This document shows positions 45,272 to 55,291 of a DNA stretch of 64,000 nucleotides, one piece after another. The translations under genes were made by a program, and so were the position numbers. The DNA is from Mesorhizobium sp. J428 (GTDB lineage Bacteria; Pseudomonadota; Alphaproteobacteria; Rhizobiales; Rhizobiaceae). The notes beneath the pieces are model-generated. The model ran no database searches, was not told the DNA's origin, and worked only from the letters and a program-made list of their open reading frames with translations. How positions within the stretch are numbered: the first letter of the stretch is position 1; each line of letters opens with the position of its first letter. The DNA lies in the NCBI RefSeq assembly GCF_024699925.1, contig NZ_JAJOMX010000001.1:4626001-4690000 (forward strand), written 5' to 3'.

Positions 45272-45406
45272 GCGCGGCGCGAGCGGACACCTGTGCCATA
45301 ACGGGACTTATGTGTTATTCCGGCACATTAGGTAAAATTTGAAAGGGTCGTTCACCAGTTCGTTTCCATCTGTGTGGTACGTCTGGCGTGAGGACGGGGA
45401 ATTCGC

Positions 45407-45841
45407 ATGAAATACATAGGCTTCATCTTATTCACTGTGATGACCAACGCCGCGGCGCAGCTCATGCTGAAGCAGGGCATGATGTCGCTGGGCGATATTT
45501 CATTCGCCGGTACCAACCCGGTGATCAAGATCCTGCAGATCGTGTTCAGTCCCTGGGTCTTCTTCGGCCTCTGCACCTTCGTCATCTCGATGGCGTCGCA
45601 TCTCTACGTGCTGTCGAAGGTCGAACTATCGTTCGCCTATCCGTTCCTCAGCCTGGCTTATGTGGCTGTCGCCGTGTTTGCCTATTTTGTCTTCCGCGAG
45701 GATCTCAACGGCTTCCGGATAGCCGGCATCGCGGCGATCTGCGTCGGCACGATACTGATCGCCCAGGGCGGCAGCGGCCACGCCGAGACCTCCAATCAGT
45801 CGAATCCCAAATCTGTCCAGTCCAGCGAGCTTACCCAATGA
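45407..45841 (+). CDS. small EamA/SMR-family transporter (ArnE-like flippase candidate)
   Basis: 144-residue protein with four helices (FILFTVMTNAAAQLMLK, VFFGLCTFVISMASHLYVLS, YPFLSLAYVAVAVFAYFVF, IAGIAAICVGTILIA). It shows the half-size EamA/SMR pattern seen in the ArnE/ArnF lipid-sugar flippases. A soluble tail of about 20 residues follows. The start ATG 45407 follows GAGGACGGGG, and its stop overlaps the epimerase start (ATGA). In this cluster it probably turns a polyprenyl-phosphate sugar across the inner membrane. Four-helix members act as dimers. Confidence 0.82.
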   Translation: MKYIGFILFTVMTNAAAQLMLKQGMMSLGDISFAGTNPVIKILQIVFSPWVFFGLCTFVISMASHLYVLSKVELSFAYPFLSLAYVAVAVFAYFVFREDLNGFRIAGIAAICVGTILIAQGGSGHAETSNQSNPKSVQSSELTQ

Positions 45842-46848
45842 GACACATCATCTTCGGCGGCGACGGTTTCGTCGGCCGTCACCTGGCTCCGAAGCTGCAG
45901 GCCGATGGCGAAGAGGTCGTCGTTGCCGATATCGTCAAGAGCGATCTGCCGCACTACGGCAAGGTGCGCTTCGTGCGCTGCGACGTGACCAAGCCGGACG
46001 AGGTCCGAGCGGTCGGCATCAAGCCGGACGACATGGTCTACAACCTGTCGGCCAAGATGCTGTCGCCGATCCAGGTGCGGGCCAAGCGCCACGAGTTCTT
46101 CTGGCCGGTGAACTATCACGGCACCGAGAACATCATCGAGGCGATGGCGGCCGCCGGCGCACCGAAACTGGTGCACTTCACTACCGACATGATCTACGGC
46201 CACACCGTGTTCCATCCGATGACGGAGGACCATCCGGTCGCCCCGCTCGGCGAATACGGCCTGTCGAAGCTGAAGACCGAGGAACTCGCCGCCGTATGGC
46301 GCGACAAGGGGATGAACATCTCGCTGTTCCGTCCGCGTCTCATCATCGGTCCCGGCCGCCTCGGCATCCTGGAAAAGCTGTTCAAGCTGATCGACTTGAA
46401 CCTGCCGGTGCCGATGATCGGTTCGGGCAAGAACCCGTATCAGTTCATCTCGGTGTTCGACTGCGCAGAAGCCTGTCGCGCCGCCTGGAAGGCCGGAGTG
46501 CCGAACGAGGCCTACAATCTCGGCTCGCTCAATCCGCCTTCGGTGCGCAAGCTGCTCGGCGACCTGATCAAGCATGCCGGCTCGAAGTCGATTCTGATCC
46601 CGACGCCCGGCTGGGCGGTCAAGCGCACGCTCGATCTGCTCGACGCCATGAACATGCCGATCATGGATCCGGAACAGTATCTGATCGCCGACGAGGATTG
46701 CTTGCTCGACGTGTCGAAGGGCAAGCGCGACCTCGGCTGGGTGCCGCAGTTCCGCGACGAGGACATGCTGATCGCGGCCTATCGCGAATACAGGGCCAAG
46801 AAGGAGGGCAAGGCGGTCGCAGCCGCGCACTCCGTGCCGGCCGAGTGA
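45838..46848 (+). CDS. NAD-dependent epimerase/dehydratase (extended SDR)
   Basis: 336-residue extended SDR. The N-terminal nucleotide motif is IIFGGDGFVGRHLAPKL. The active-site Tyr-x3-Lys is GEYGLSKLKTEE, with Thr/Ser in HFTTDMIYGH, and a later substrate segment is LFRPRLIIGPGRLGILEKLF. It overlaps the SMR gene by four bases. It could act as the reductase that completes C2 epimerisation after the DprE1-like step (a DprE2 role), or it could make a nucleotide sugar. Mycobacterial DprE2 is a shorter classical SDR, so this assignment is inference. Confidence 0.87.
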   Translation: MRHIIFGGDGFVGRHLAPKLQADGEEVVVADIVKSDLPHYGKVRFVRCDVTKPDEVRAVGIKPDDMVYNLSAKMLSPIQVRAKRHEFFWPVNYHGTENIIEAMAAAGAPKLVHFTTDMIYGHTVFHPMTEDHPVAPLGEYGLSKLKTEELAAVWRDKGMNISLFRPRLIIGPGRLGILEKLFKLIDLNLPVPMIGSGKNPYQFISVFDCAEACRAAWKAGVPNEAYNLGSLNPPSVRKLLGDLIKHAGSKSILIPTPGWAVKRTLDLLDAMNMPIMDPEQYLIADEDCLLDVSKGKRDLGWVPQFRDEDMLIAAYREYRAKKEGKAVAAAHSVPAE

Positions 46849-46868
46849 ATTGAATCAAGGGGCAGACG

Positions 46869-48343
46869 ATGACCGTGATGACCAAGCCTGAGACGACGAA
46901 CACCCGCGCGATTGTCGACGCGCCGACGCTGACGCCGAACGCCACCCGCAAGCCGAAGTTGATCTCGGTGGAGGAGGCCAAGGCCATGGACGTGGCCCGC
47001 ATGACGGACCTGTTCAAGGCGCACCAGAACCCGGGCCAGCTGCATTTCATGAAGCTGCTCGGCTTCCACAAGATCAAAGTCGAGCGCGCCGAGGGGATGT
47101 ATTACATCGACAAGAACGGCCGGAAGATCCTCGACTTCTTCGGCGGCTTCGGCTCGCTGGCCTTCGGCCACAACCATCCGCGCCTGCTGGAAGCCCGCAA
47201 GAAGTTCCAGGACGAGAAGCGGCACGAGATCGCGATCGCGTTCATGTCGCAATGCACCAGACCGCCTTCGCGCACAATCTGGCGGCCTGCTCGCCGGGCG
47301 ACCTCGACATGGTCTTCCTCGGCTCCTCGGGCTCAGAGGCTATGGAAGCGGCGGTGAAGCTCGCCGAGCGCGCCGCCGGGCCGAAGCGGCCCAAAATCGT
47401 CTATGCGGAGAATTCCTTCCACGGCAAGACCAAGGGCGTGCTGGCCATCACTGACGGCCAGCTCTACCGCGGCGAATTCAAGCTGACCGGCAATACGGTC
47501 AAGGTGCCCTTCGGCGACATCGACGCCGTCGAGAATGCCTTCAAGTCCGATCCCGAGATCGGCGCGATCGTGCTGGAGACGGTGCAGGGCGGCGGCGGCA
47601 TCATTCAGGCGTCGCCTGAATTCTGGACCAAGCTGCGCGCGCTCTGCGACCAGTACGGCGTGATCTGGGTCGCCGACGAGGTGCAGTGCGGCTACGGGCG
47701 GACCGGGCGCTTCTATGCCTTCGAGCACTACAACGTCGTGCCGGACATCACAGCGCTGGCAAAGTCGCTCGGCGGTGGCAAGACGGCGATGGGCGCGATG
47801 ATCGCAAAGCGCGACATCTTCATGAAGGCCTACGGCACGCCGAAGACGGCGATGATCCATGCGCCTGCTACCTTCGGCGGCATGGGCGAGGCCTGCGCCA
47901 CTTCGATCGAGGCGCTGAACGTGCTCTACGACGAGGGCCTGATCGACAATGCGGCGGATGTCGGCGACTACCTGCTCGACCGCCTCAACGCGCTGAAGGC
48001 CAAGTACCCGCAGATCATCAAGGATGTGCGCGGGCGCGGGCTGATGGTGGGCCTGGAGTTCCACGACTTCTCGCAGACGCTGCCGATGGTGCTGCGCCCG
48101 GTGGTGGCCATGCTCGACGACAAGCTGAAGGGCTCGCTGTCCGGTTTCGTCGGCGCGTTGCTTCTGCGCGACTACGACTGCCTGGTGGCCTTCACCGAAT
48201 ACAACCGCAACGTCATCCGGCTGGAGCCGCCGCTGATCTGCCAGCGCGAACATGTCGACACCTTCGTCGACGCGTTCGACAAGCTGCTCGGCCGCGGCAT
48301 CATCTCGATCGTGAAGGATTTCGTGAAGAGCCAAGTGACCTGA
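46869..48343 (+). CDS. class III PLP aminotransferase (apparent frameshift near 47251)
   Basis: Fold-type I enzyme, about 491 aa when repaired. ATG 46869 has AAGGGG upstream. It includes FFGGFGSLAFGHNHPRLLEA, and then a frame break at IAFMSQ. A second frame resumes at MHQTAFAHNLAACSPGDLD, followed by GSSGSEAMEAAVKLAE, the PLP Asp in VIWVADEVQCGYGRTG and the Schiff-base lysine in ITALAKSLGGGKTAMG. One missing A in the CAA(A)TG run repairs it. It lies 20 bases after the epimerase. In this cluster it could transaminate a keto-sugar or an amino-acid precursor; the substrate is unknown. Confidence 0.86.
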
Positions 48344-48388
48344 TCGGGGGGCGATCAGGTCACAAATAGGGGCAGGGGAGCGAAGGGC

Positions 48389-49570
48389 ATGCAAGGGGCG
48401 CAGCAGGGGACGCTGATCGGCTGGGCGTTGCGGACGGGGCTGGGCGAAACCGTCGTGCGGACGGTGTCGCGGGGCCGCCTGCTGGACCGCCTGGCCGCGC
48501 TCTTCATGGTGCTGTCGGTCGCCGCGATCGCCGCTTATGCGACGTTCAAGCCCGACTACAATTGGGACATGGTCGCCTATGTGGCGACCGCGCTGGAGAA
48601 TCGCGTCCAGGATGCGCAGGAACTGCACCGGGAGACCTGGGCACAGATCGACGCCGGCTCGTCGCCCGAGCAGCAGTTCAAGCTGAAGCAGTCCAATCCC
48701 TATAACCTGAATCAGTGGGAAAATCCGGCCGACTTCCAGTCGCAGCTGTCGATGTATCGCGTGAAGATCGCCTATGTCTGGCTGCTGCGCGCGCTGGAAC
48801 CGGTGGCCGGCCTCGTCAACGCATCGATCCTGCTGAGCGTGCTGCCCAGCATCGGCTTCGGCCTGATCGGCCTGTGGTGGCTGTGGCGCGAGAACGCGCT
48901 GCAGGCGGCCTTCATGCTGGTGCCGATGCTGCTTCTCGCCGACTATTCGCGCATGACGACGGCGGTGACGCCCGACATGCTGCTCGCGCTGGTGTCGGCC
49001 GCCGCGCTCTACTGTCTGTGGCGGGGTCGCGACACGCTGGCCGGCGTGCTGCTGTTCGCCTCGGTGTTCGTGCGGCCTGACAACATCATCCTGATCTTCG
49101 CGCTGCTGATCGCAGCGGTGCTCTTCTCCTGGCGCTGGCTGCCGATGGCGGTCACCTTCGTCGCCTCGCTCGTCGCCTGCATGCTGATCTCGAAGTATGG
49201 CGAGCATCCCGGCTGGTGGGCGCATTTCTATTTCTCCTGCGTCCAGATCCAGAACTCGATGGCCAACTTCCATCCGGATTTCTCGCTGGTCGCCTTCGCC
49301 AAGGGTTATGCGCGCGGCGTGGTCGTGTCGCTGCAGAACAATGACTGGCCGGCGCTGCTGGCGCTGATGACGGCCGCCTGGGCGCTGCTCAACAAATACG
49401 GCATGATGCGCGGCGGCCGTGCCAACGCGCTGGCCTTCGCGCTTGCCATCGGCACGCTTGGCAAGTTCGCCTCCTTCCCGCTGCCCGACGACCGGTTCTA
49501 CTTCGTCTTTATCTCCGGCATGGCGCTGGTGCTCGCCGCCGCTTGGAAGCCGCGGTTCGAGGCGCCCTGA
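48389..49570 (+). CDS. polytopic membrane protein, GT-C glycosyltransferase-like
   Basis: 393-residue protein with about 9–10 helices. An acidic residue sits in the first extracytoplasmic loop (KPDYNWDMVAYVATALENR), the hallmark position of GT-C transferases that use polyprenyl-phosphate sugars. The soluble loop (RETWAQIDAGSSPEQQFKLK) and helices LVPMLLLADYSRMTTAVTP and FASVFVRPDNIILIFALLI follow. I cannot assign a named family. It ends the pentose cluster, 45 bases after the aminotransferase. A role as the transferase that places the sugar on an envelope acceptor fits the context but is inference. Confidence 0.75.
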   Translation: MQGAQQGTLIGWALRTGLGETVVRTVSRGRLLDRLAALFMVLSVAAIAAYATFKPDYNWDMVAYVATALENRVQDAQELHRETWAQIDAGSSPEQQFKLKQSNPYNLNQWENPADFQSQLSMYRVKIAYVWLLRALEPVAGLVNASILLSVLPSIGFGLIGLWWLWRENALQAAFMLVPMLLLADYSRMTTAVTPDMLLALVSAAALYCLWRGRDTLAGVLLFASVFVRPDNIILIFALLIAAVLFSWRWLPMAVTFVASLVACMLISKYGEHPGWWAHFYFSCVQIQNSMANFHPDFSLVAFAKGYARGVVVSLQNNDWPALLALMTAAWALLNKYGMMRGGRANALAFALAIGTLGKFASFPLPDDRFYFVFISGMALVLAAAWKPRFEAP

Positions 49571-49764
49571 CGGGTCGGCACGCATCTCCTGGATATTCAT
49601 GTCGCGATCCGGACAGCGGTCACATCGTGACCCGCAGGACGTTCGCTGATCGCCAGTATGCGCCCGTGGTCGCGGCGCGTTTCGACGATGTCGCAAACAG
49701 GCTGCACTCTCGCCCGGCCGCTCTATAGTCTGCCGAGAAAATTCGATTTCGGAGCAGCAGTCCC

Positions 49765-52327
49765 ATGGCAGGGTTTCCGACCAAGGCGAAGGTCGTCATC
49801 ATCGGTCTCGGCGGCATCGTCGGCGCGTCGGTCGCGCACCATCTGATCGAGCGCGGCTGGGACGACATCGTCGGCGTCGACAAGTCGGGCATCCCGACCG
49901 ACATCGGCTCGACCGCGCATGCATCGGACTTCTGCTACATGACCAGCCACGACTTCCTGTCGTGCTGGACCTCGCTCTACTCGATCGATTTCTACGAGAA
50001 GCTCGGCCACTACGAACAGAATCGGCGGGCTGGAGGTGGCGCGTGTCGGCGACGATGCGCGCATGGACGAGATCAAGCGCAAGATCGCCTCGGCCAAGGC
50101 GTTCGGCACGCGGGCGCGGCTGATCGAGCCGGCCGAGATCAAGGAAAAATTCCCGCTGATCGAGGAATCGGTGGTGCAGGGCGGACTGTGGGACCCCGAT
50201 GCCGGCCTCGTCATCCCGCGCTCGCAGACCGTTGCGCACAAGCTCGTCGACATGGGCGAGAAGTCAGGCAGGCTGAAGGCCTTCGCCAACACGCCGGCCA
50301 AGTCGCTGGTGATCGAGGACGGGAGGATCAAGGGCGTCGTCACCGACCGCGGCACCATCATGGCCGACTATGTCGTCGTCTGCACCGGCCTGTGGGGGCG
50401 GCTGATCGCGGAAATGGCAGGTGAGGACCTGCCGGTGATTCCGATCGATCATCCGCTGACGTTCTTCGGTCCGTATACGGAGTTTGCCGGCACCGGCAAG
50501 GAGATCGGCTTTCCGCTGCTGCGCGACCAGGGCAACTCTGCCTATATGCGCGACACCGGCGATCCGGTGACCGCCGAGGGCGGCATGATCGAGTGGGGAT
50601 ATTACGAGGAGCACAATCCGCGCCTCGTCCACCCGCGCGATCTGCTGGAGAAGGACCAGGCGCGGCTGTCGCCCTCGCAGCGCGACCTCGACATGGAGCA
50701 GATCATCGCGCCGCTGGAGCGCGCCATCGAGCTGACGCCGATCCTCGGCGAGCTCGGCTATGACGAGCGCCGTTCGTTCAACGGCCTGCTGCAGGTGACC
50801 GCCGATGGCGGCCCGTCGATCGGCGAGAGCCAGAAGGTGAGGGGCCTGTGGTATGCCGTCGCCATCTGGGTCAAGGACGCGCCCGGCATGGCCAAGCTCG
50901 TCGCCGACTGGATGACGGACGGGCGCACCGAGATCGACCACAACAAGATCGACTATTCGCGTTATTATCCGCACCAGCTCAAGGAAGACTTCATCGCCGG
51001 CCGCTGCGGCGAGGCGGCGCAGAAGGTCTACAATCCGGCGGTCCACCCACGCGAGCCCTATGCGACCGGGCGCAACATCAAGCGTTCGCCCTTCTACGAG
51101 CGCGAGAAGGAACTCGGCGGCTACTTCATGGAACTCGGCGGCTGGGAGCGCGCGCACGGCTATGCCGCCAACGAGCACCTGCTGGAAAAATACGGCAACC
51201 GCGTGCCCGTCCGCGAGAACGAGTGGGACAACCGCCACTTCTGGCGTGTCTCCAACGCCGAGCACCTGGCGATGAGCGAGGACTGCGGCATCGTCAACCT
51301 GTCGCATTTCCACATGGTCGACATCGCCGGGCCCGACCATGTCGAGCTGCTCGAATGGTTGTGCGCGGCCAGGATCGGCGGTGACGCCAACATCGGCAAG
51401 GGCATTTATACCCATTTCCTCGACGATGAGGGCATGGTGCGGGCCGATTTCACCGTCTTCCGCATGGCCGACCGCTGCCGGTTGGTCAACGGCGCCGATG
51501 CCGGGCCGCGCGACTTCCACTACATGCGCCGCGTCGCCGAGGACCGCGGGCTCGACGTGACGATCACCGACGTGTCGGAAAAGTTCGTCACCATCGGTAT
51601 CTGGGGGCCGAACGCCCGTGCGACACTGAAGAAGGTGGTTGAAAATCCCGCCGGCCTCGATCCCGAGAACTTCGCCTTCGCGGCGATCAAGCCGGTCCGT
51701 ATTGGCGGCAAGGACGTCACCGCCTTCCGCATCTCCTATGTCGGCGAGCAGGGCTGGGAACTGCATATGAAGTACGAGGACGGACTGGCCGTCTGGGATG
51801 CGCTGCGCTCCACCGGGGTGATGGCGTTCGGCGTCGAGACTTACGCGAACAGCCGCCGCATGGAGAAGAGCCTGCGGCTCCAGAACGCCGATTTGCTGAC
51901 CGAATACAATCTGTTGGAAGCTGATCTTCAACGCCCGAAGGTCAAGGAGGCGGATTTCCGCGGCAAGGCGAGGCATCTCGAACACCGCGCCCGGCCGCAC
52001 CAGCCGGCGACGCTGTGCACGCTGACGCTCGAAAGCAATGTCGATTCGAAGGGCGTGGCGCGTTATCCGGTCGGCACAAGCCCGATCCTCGATCCCGCGA
52101 CCGGCGAGACGCTGGTCGATTCGCTCGGCCGCCGCTCCTTCACGACGTCGATGGCCTATGGCCCGACGATCGGCAAGACGATCATGCTTGCCTACCTGCC
52201 GCACGAGCACGCTGTGAAAGGCAACGATTTCGAGATCGAATATTTCGGCGAGCGCTACCCGGTGAAGGTCGCCGGCGTCGGCTACGAGCCGCTTTACGAT
52301 CCGGAGAACCTCAAGCCGCGGACCTGA
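49765..52327 (+). CDS. GcvT-family FAD-dependent dehydrogenase, copy 3 (apparent frameshift near 50020)
   Basis: About 853 aa when repaired. The N-terminus MAGFPTKAKVVIIGLGGIVG has the FAD fold, followed by HHLIERGWDDIVGVDK. The frame breaks after FYEKLGHYEQ. It resumes as EVARVGDDARMDEIKRK in another frame and continues to the end (EPLYDPENLKPRT). One extra A (CAGAATCGG where CAGATCGG is expected) explains this. The GcvT half has SYVGEQGWELHMKYED. It lacks the usual S-G-T-T-W-H motif of copies 1 and 2: GSTAHASDFCYMTSHDF is found instead, so FAD linkage may differ. It stands alone, outside the other operons. Confidence 0.87.
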
Positions 52328-52476
52328 TTGCCGCGGATCTGTGCCATTCGGTGCGAGTTTTCCAACTTTCCCGGCGGGAGCGAACGGCCGCTTCCATATT
52401 CCGCCGCAATCCGTGCTACAAGACGCCCCATAAGGGACAGAATCCGCCGGATGCGGGAAGTAAGGAGAGGGAATTC

Positions 52477-53133
52477 ATGAAGACCAGGATCGTCGCGGCC
52501 TTCACCGTCGCGCTGTTTGCCAGCGCCTGCACCACCGACCCCTATACGGGCGAGCAGAAGATTTCGAACACGGCGGGCGGGGCGCTTCTCGGCGCCGGCG
52601 TCGGCGCGCTCGCGGGCCTCGCAGTCGGCGGCTCGCCGCGTGCACAGCGCAATGCGGTGCTGATCGGCGCCGGCCTCGGCGCGCTGACTGGCGGCGCAAT
52701 CGGCGCCTATATGGACCAGCAGGAGGCAGAGCTGCGCCGGACGCTGCAGGGCACGGGCGTCGGCGTCGTGCGCAACGGCAACAACCTGTCGCTGATCATG
52801 CCGTCCAACATCACCTTCGCCACCGACCAGGACCAGATCAACGCCGGCTTCTACCCGACGCTGAACGCCGTCTCTCTGGTGCTGAAGAAATACAACAAGA
52901 CCCTCGTCGACGTGAACGGCCACACCGATTCGACCGGCGACGACAATTACAACTACCGCCTATCCGAGCGCCGCGCGCTTTCGGTCGCGAACTACCTGAC
53001 CTCGCAGGGCAACGATCCGCGCCGCTTCTCGGTGCTGGGCTTCGGCGAGACACAGCCGATCGCGTCCAACTCCACCGAATCCGGCCGTGCGCAGAACCGC
53101 CGCGTCGAGATCCAGCTCGCGCCGATCACCTGA
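52477..53133 (+). CDS. OmpA-family lipoprotein (YiaD-like)
   Basis: 218-residue outer-membrane lipoprotein. The lipobox is LFASAC with Cys18. The glycine-zipper segment (GGALLGAGVGALAGLAVGG, GAGLGALTGGAIGAYMDQQ) can insert in the membrane. The OmpA peptidoglycan-binding domain includes VDVNGHTDSTGDDNYNYRLSERRA and FGETQPIASNSTESGRAQNRRVEI. ATG 52477 follows GGAGAGG. It ends 14 bases before the convergent psuG. It probably tethers the outer membrane to peptidoglycan. Confidence 0.93.
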   Translation: MKTRIVAAFTVALFASACTTDPYTGEQKISNTAGGALLGAGVGALAGLAVGGSPRAQRNAVLIGAGLGALTGGAIGAYMDQQEAELRRTLQGTGVGVVRNGNNLSLIMPSNITFATDQDQINAGFYPTLNAVSLVLKKYNKTLVDVNGHTDSTGDDNYNYRLSERRALSVANYLTSQGNDPRRFSVLGFGETQPIASNSTESGRAQNRRVEIQLAPIT

Positions 53134-53147
53134 TCGGCGTGTAGAGC

Positions 53148-54062
53148 TCAGGCGGCGAGAGCCTTTGCGATCTTCGCCGCCAGCCAGGCATTGTTCTCGA
53201 CCAGCGCGATATTGGTCTTCAGGCTCGCGCCGTCCGAGAGTTCGAGGATCTTCTGCAACAGGAACGGCGTCACGGCCTTGCCGCTGACGCCGTTTTCGTC
53301 TGCGGCTTTCTGCGCTGCGTCGATATAGCCCCGCATCCGCGCGGCCGGGATCTCGTCCAGCTCCGGTACCGGATTGGCGATCAGCATGCCGCCCGGAAAG
53401 CCGAGGTCTTCCCGCGTGCGCTGGAAGCGGGCTATCGCCTCGGCGCTGTCGAGGCGCAGCGGGGCGGGAAAGTCGGAGTGCCGCGACCAAAAGGCGGGCA
53501 TCACGTCCGCGCCGTAGCCAACCACCGGCACGCCGCGCGTTTCCAGCACTTCCAGCGTCTTCGGAATGTCGAGGATCGCCTTGGCGCCGGCCGAGACGAC
53601 GATGACGGCCATGCGCGCCAGCTCGTCGAGGTCGGCAGAGACGTCGAAGCTCAGCTCTGCTCCTTTGTGCACGCCGCCGATGCCGCCGGTGGCGAAGACG
53701 CGGATGCCGGCGAGGTGCGCGGCGATCATCGTGGCCGCGACCGTGGTGCCGCCGGTGCGGCCCTCGGAGATCGCGAAGGGCAGGTCCGCCCGCGACAGCT
53801 TCATGGCGCCCGGCGTCGTGGCGAGTGCCGCCCGCTCGCCGTCCGACAGGCCGATCTTGAGACGGCCGCCCATGACGGCGATCGTGGCGGGCACCGCGCC
53901 TTCCTCGGCAACGATTGCCTCCACCTTTGCCGCCATGTCGTTGTTGGCTGGGTAGGGCATGCCGTGGGTGATGATCGTGCTTTCCAGAGCGACCACCGCG
54001 CCGCCGCGGCGCAGGGCGTGGCTCACCTCCGGATGGATGTCGATATGGGTGTCGTTCAGCAT
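53148..54062 (-). CDS. psuG: pseudouridine-5'-phosphate glycosidase
   Basis: 304-residue enzyme that splits pseudouridine 5'-phosphate to uracil and ribose 5-phosphate. It includes ALESTIITHGMPYP, TIAVMGGRLKIGLSD, RTGGTTVAATMIAAHLAGIRVFATGGIGGVH, VVGYGADVMPAFWSR and NPVPELDEIPAARM. The ATG 54062 (MLNDTHIDIHP) follows GGGAGA, and the longer frame to 54215 overlaps psuK and was rejected. It lies 19 bases after psuK, forming a two-gene pseudouridine salvage operon. Confidence 0.94.
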   Translation of the reverse strand: MLNDTHIDIHPEVSHALRRGGAVVALESTIITHGMPYPANNDMAAKVEAIVAEEGAVPATIAVMGGRLKIGLSDGERAALATTPGAMKLSRADLPFAISEGRTGGTTVAATMIAAHLAGIRVFATGGIGGVHKGAELSFDVSADLDELARMAVIVVSAGAKAILDIPKTLEVLETRGVPVVGYGADVMPAFWSRHSDFPAPLRLDSAEAIARFQRTREDLGFPGGMLIANPVPELDEIPAARMRGYIDAAQKAADENGVSGKAVTPFLLQKILELSDGASLKTNIALVENNAWLAAKIAKALAA

Positions 54063-54081
54063 GGCTGTCTCCCTGGCCGCC

Positions 54082-55032
54082 TCATGCCACCCGCACCGGC
54101 ATGGGCACAAGAGCGAGCGCTTGCGCAAAGGCGTTGGTGTCGAAGGCGGGCACGGCGAGAGGCGATTCGAGCGCGAGCATGGCCGCCGCCAGGCCTTCGC
54201 GGGCGGCGTCGGCAAGCGGCAGGCCGCGCGTCAGCGCCGCCACGGTGGCGCCTGCCAGCGCGTCGCCGGCTCCGGTGACATCGGCGATATGGCGTGGCGC
54301 GGGCGGTACGATGGCCGTCCGGCTCTCCGCATCGAAGATCGTCACCGCGCCCGCGCCGTCGGTGATGACCGCGCCGCGCAGGCCCCTGGCGCGCAGCGGC
54401 GCGACCGGATCGGCCGAAGAGTCCGCCTCCTGCCCGAGTAGGGCGTTTGCCTCCTTGCGGTTCATGAACAGGCAGTCGACGCGTTCGAGCATGCCGGCCA
54501 GTCGCACGACCTTCGCCGGCGAGATGCCGATCGCGTGGAGCGGCTTGTCCGCAGCGGTCTCCGCCAGCACTTGCAGCGCCGCCGCAGGCAGGTTGGCGTC
54601 GCACAGGATGGCATCCGCGCCGGCGATTGCCTCGCGGCAAGCGGAGCGGCGAAGCTGCCGCGGGAAGAGGTCGTAGAGACCCATGTCGGCGAAGCCCGCG
54701 ATCAGGTCGCCATCGCGGTCGATCAATGCGGTGTAGCTCGCCGTCACGCGGTCGAGGAACACGGCGGACCGGTCCTCGATCCCCGCCTCCGCGATCTCGC
54801 GCGCAACGCGTTCGCCGCCCGCGTCGCCGCCGCGCAGTGAAATGAGCGCGCAGGCCACGCCCCGGCGGCGCGCAGTGCGCAGCGCGTTGAAGACCACGCC
54901 GCCGACATCTTCGCGCATCTTTCCCGGATTGGACGCGCCCGGCACGTAGATCCCGGAGACCTGTCCGCGCCGGTCGATATGCGCGCCGCCGATGCCGAGA
55001 AGCAGCGGGTCCCTTGAGGTGGAGTTGGTCAT
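54082..55032 (-). CDS. psuK: pseudouridine kinase, PfkB family
   Basis: 316-residue ribokinase-fold enzyme. Its N-terminal part is LLGIGGAHIDRRGQVSG. The PfkB signatures are GGVVFNALRTARRRG and the anion-hole motif DVTGAGDALAGATVAAL (catalytic Asp in GAGD). MNRKEANALLG is also typical. With psuG downstream it phosphorylates pseudouridine from RNA turnover before cleavage. Alternative sugar-kinase substrates are made unlikely by the pairing. Confidence 0.9.
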   Translation of the reverse strand: MTNSTSRDPLLLGIGGAHIDRRGQVSGIYVPGASNPGKMREDVGGVVFNALRTARRRGVACALISLRGGDAGGERVAREIAEAGIEDRSAVFLDRVTASYTALIDRDGDLIAGFADMGLYDLFPRQLRRSACREAIAGADAILCDANLPAAALQVLAETAADKPLHAIGISPAKVVRLAGMLERVDCLFMNRKEANALLGQEADSSADPVAPLRARGLRGAVITDGAGAVTIFDAESRTAIVPPAPRHIADVTGAGDALAGATVAALTRGLPLADAAREGLAAAMLALESPLAVPAFDTNAFAQALALVPMPVRVA

Positions 55033-55142
55033 GCGAAGCCGAGGATCGGGGTGATTTTCTGGTGCCGAGAGTAGGGCTGGGCGGGCCGCGGTTCAATGCG
55101 GCGCGCCTATTGCCGTGACGGCCTATGTCAACATGATTGCCC

Positions 55143-55170
55143 AAAAAAAAGCAAGGCCCGAAGGCCTTGC
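55143..55170 (-). terminator. rho-independent terminator of the candidate sRNA
   Basis: Read on the minus strand: GCAAGGCC, loop TTCG, GGCCTTGC, then eight T. The stem occupies 55151–55170 and the T-tract 55143–55150. It is a perfect 8-base stem with a tetraloop. The orientation shows transcription from the proS side towards psuK. Confidence 0.85.
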
Positions 55171-55291
55171 AGATTAACGCGTCCGATCTGTTTCCGGTGG
55201 CCGGCGGCAGCGGAAAATCGCGCCTAGATCGCATCCTCCCAAGACTTTGACCGCGTAAAGGGGCAAATTTGCTTCGCCCATCTGATTATGG
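55143..55291 (-). ncRNA. candidate structured sRNA (alpha-r45/Smr45C-like) upstream of proS
   Basis: The minus strand of this 500-base gap (55033–55538) carries a terminator with no gene before it, so a non-coding transcript is likely. From about 55291 the RNA would contain GATCT…AGATC and TTTCCG…CGGAAA pairing. These form one long arm (about 55185–55240) ahead of the terminator hairpin. Possible promoter: GTGACA (55326–55321) and CTAGGG (55303–55298) with a 17-base spacer. From memory, Smr45C of Sinorhizobium lies beside proS; this positional match is the basis for the name. No coding gene is seen in the gap; 55292–55538 otherwise holds the divergent promoters. Confidence 0.6.

Noticed and set aside
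47333..49696. A 787-codon minus-strand frame opposite the aminotransferase and GT-C-like gene
   Set aside because: Low-complexity Arg/Asp/His composition and antisense to genes with clear motifs; a GC-driven shadow.
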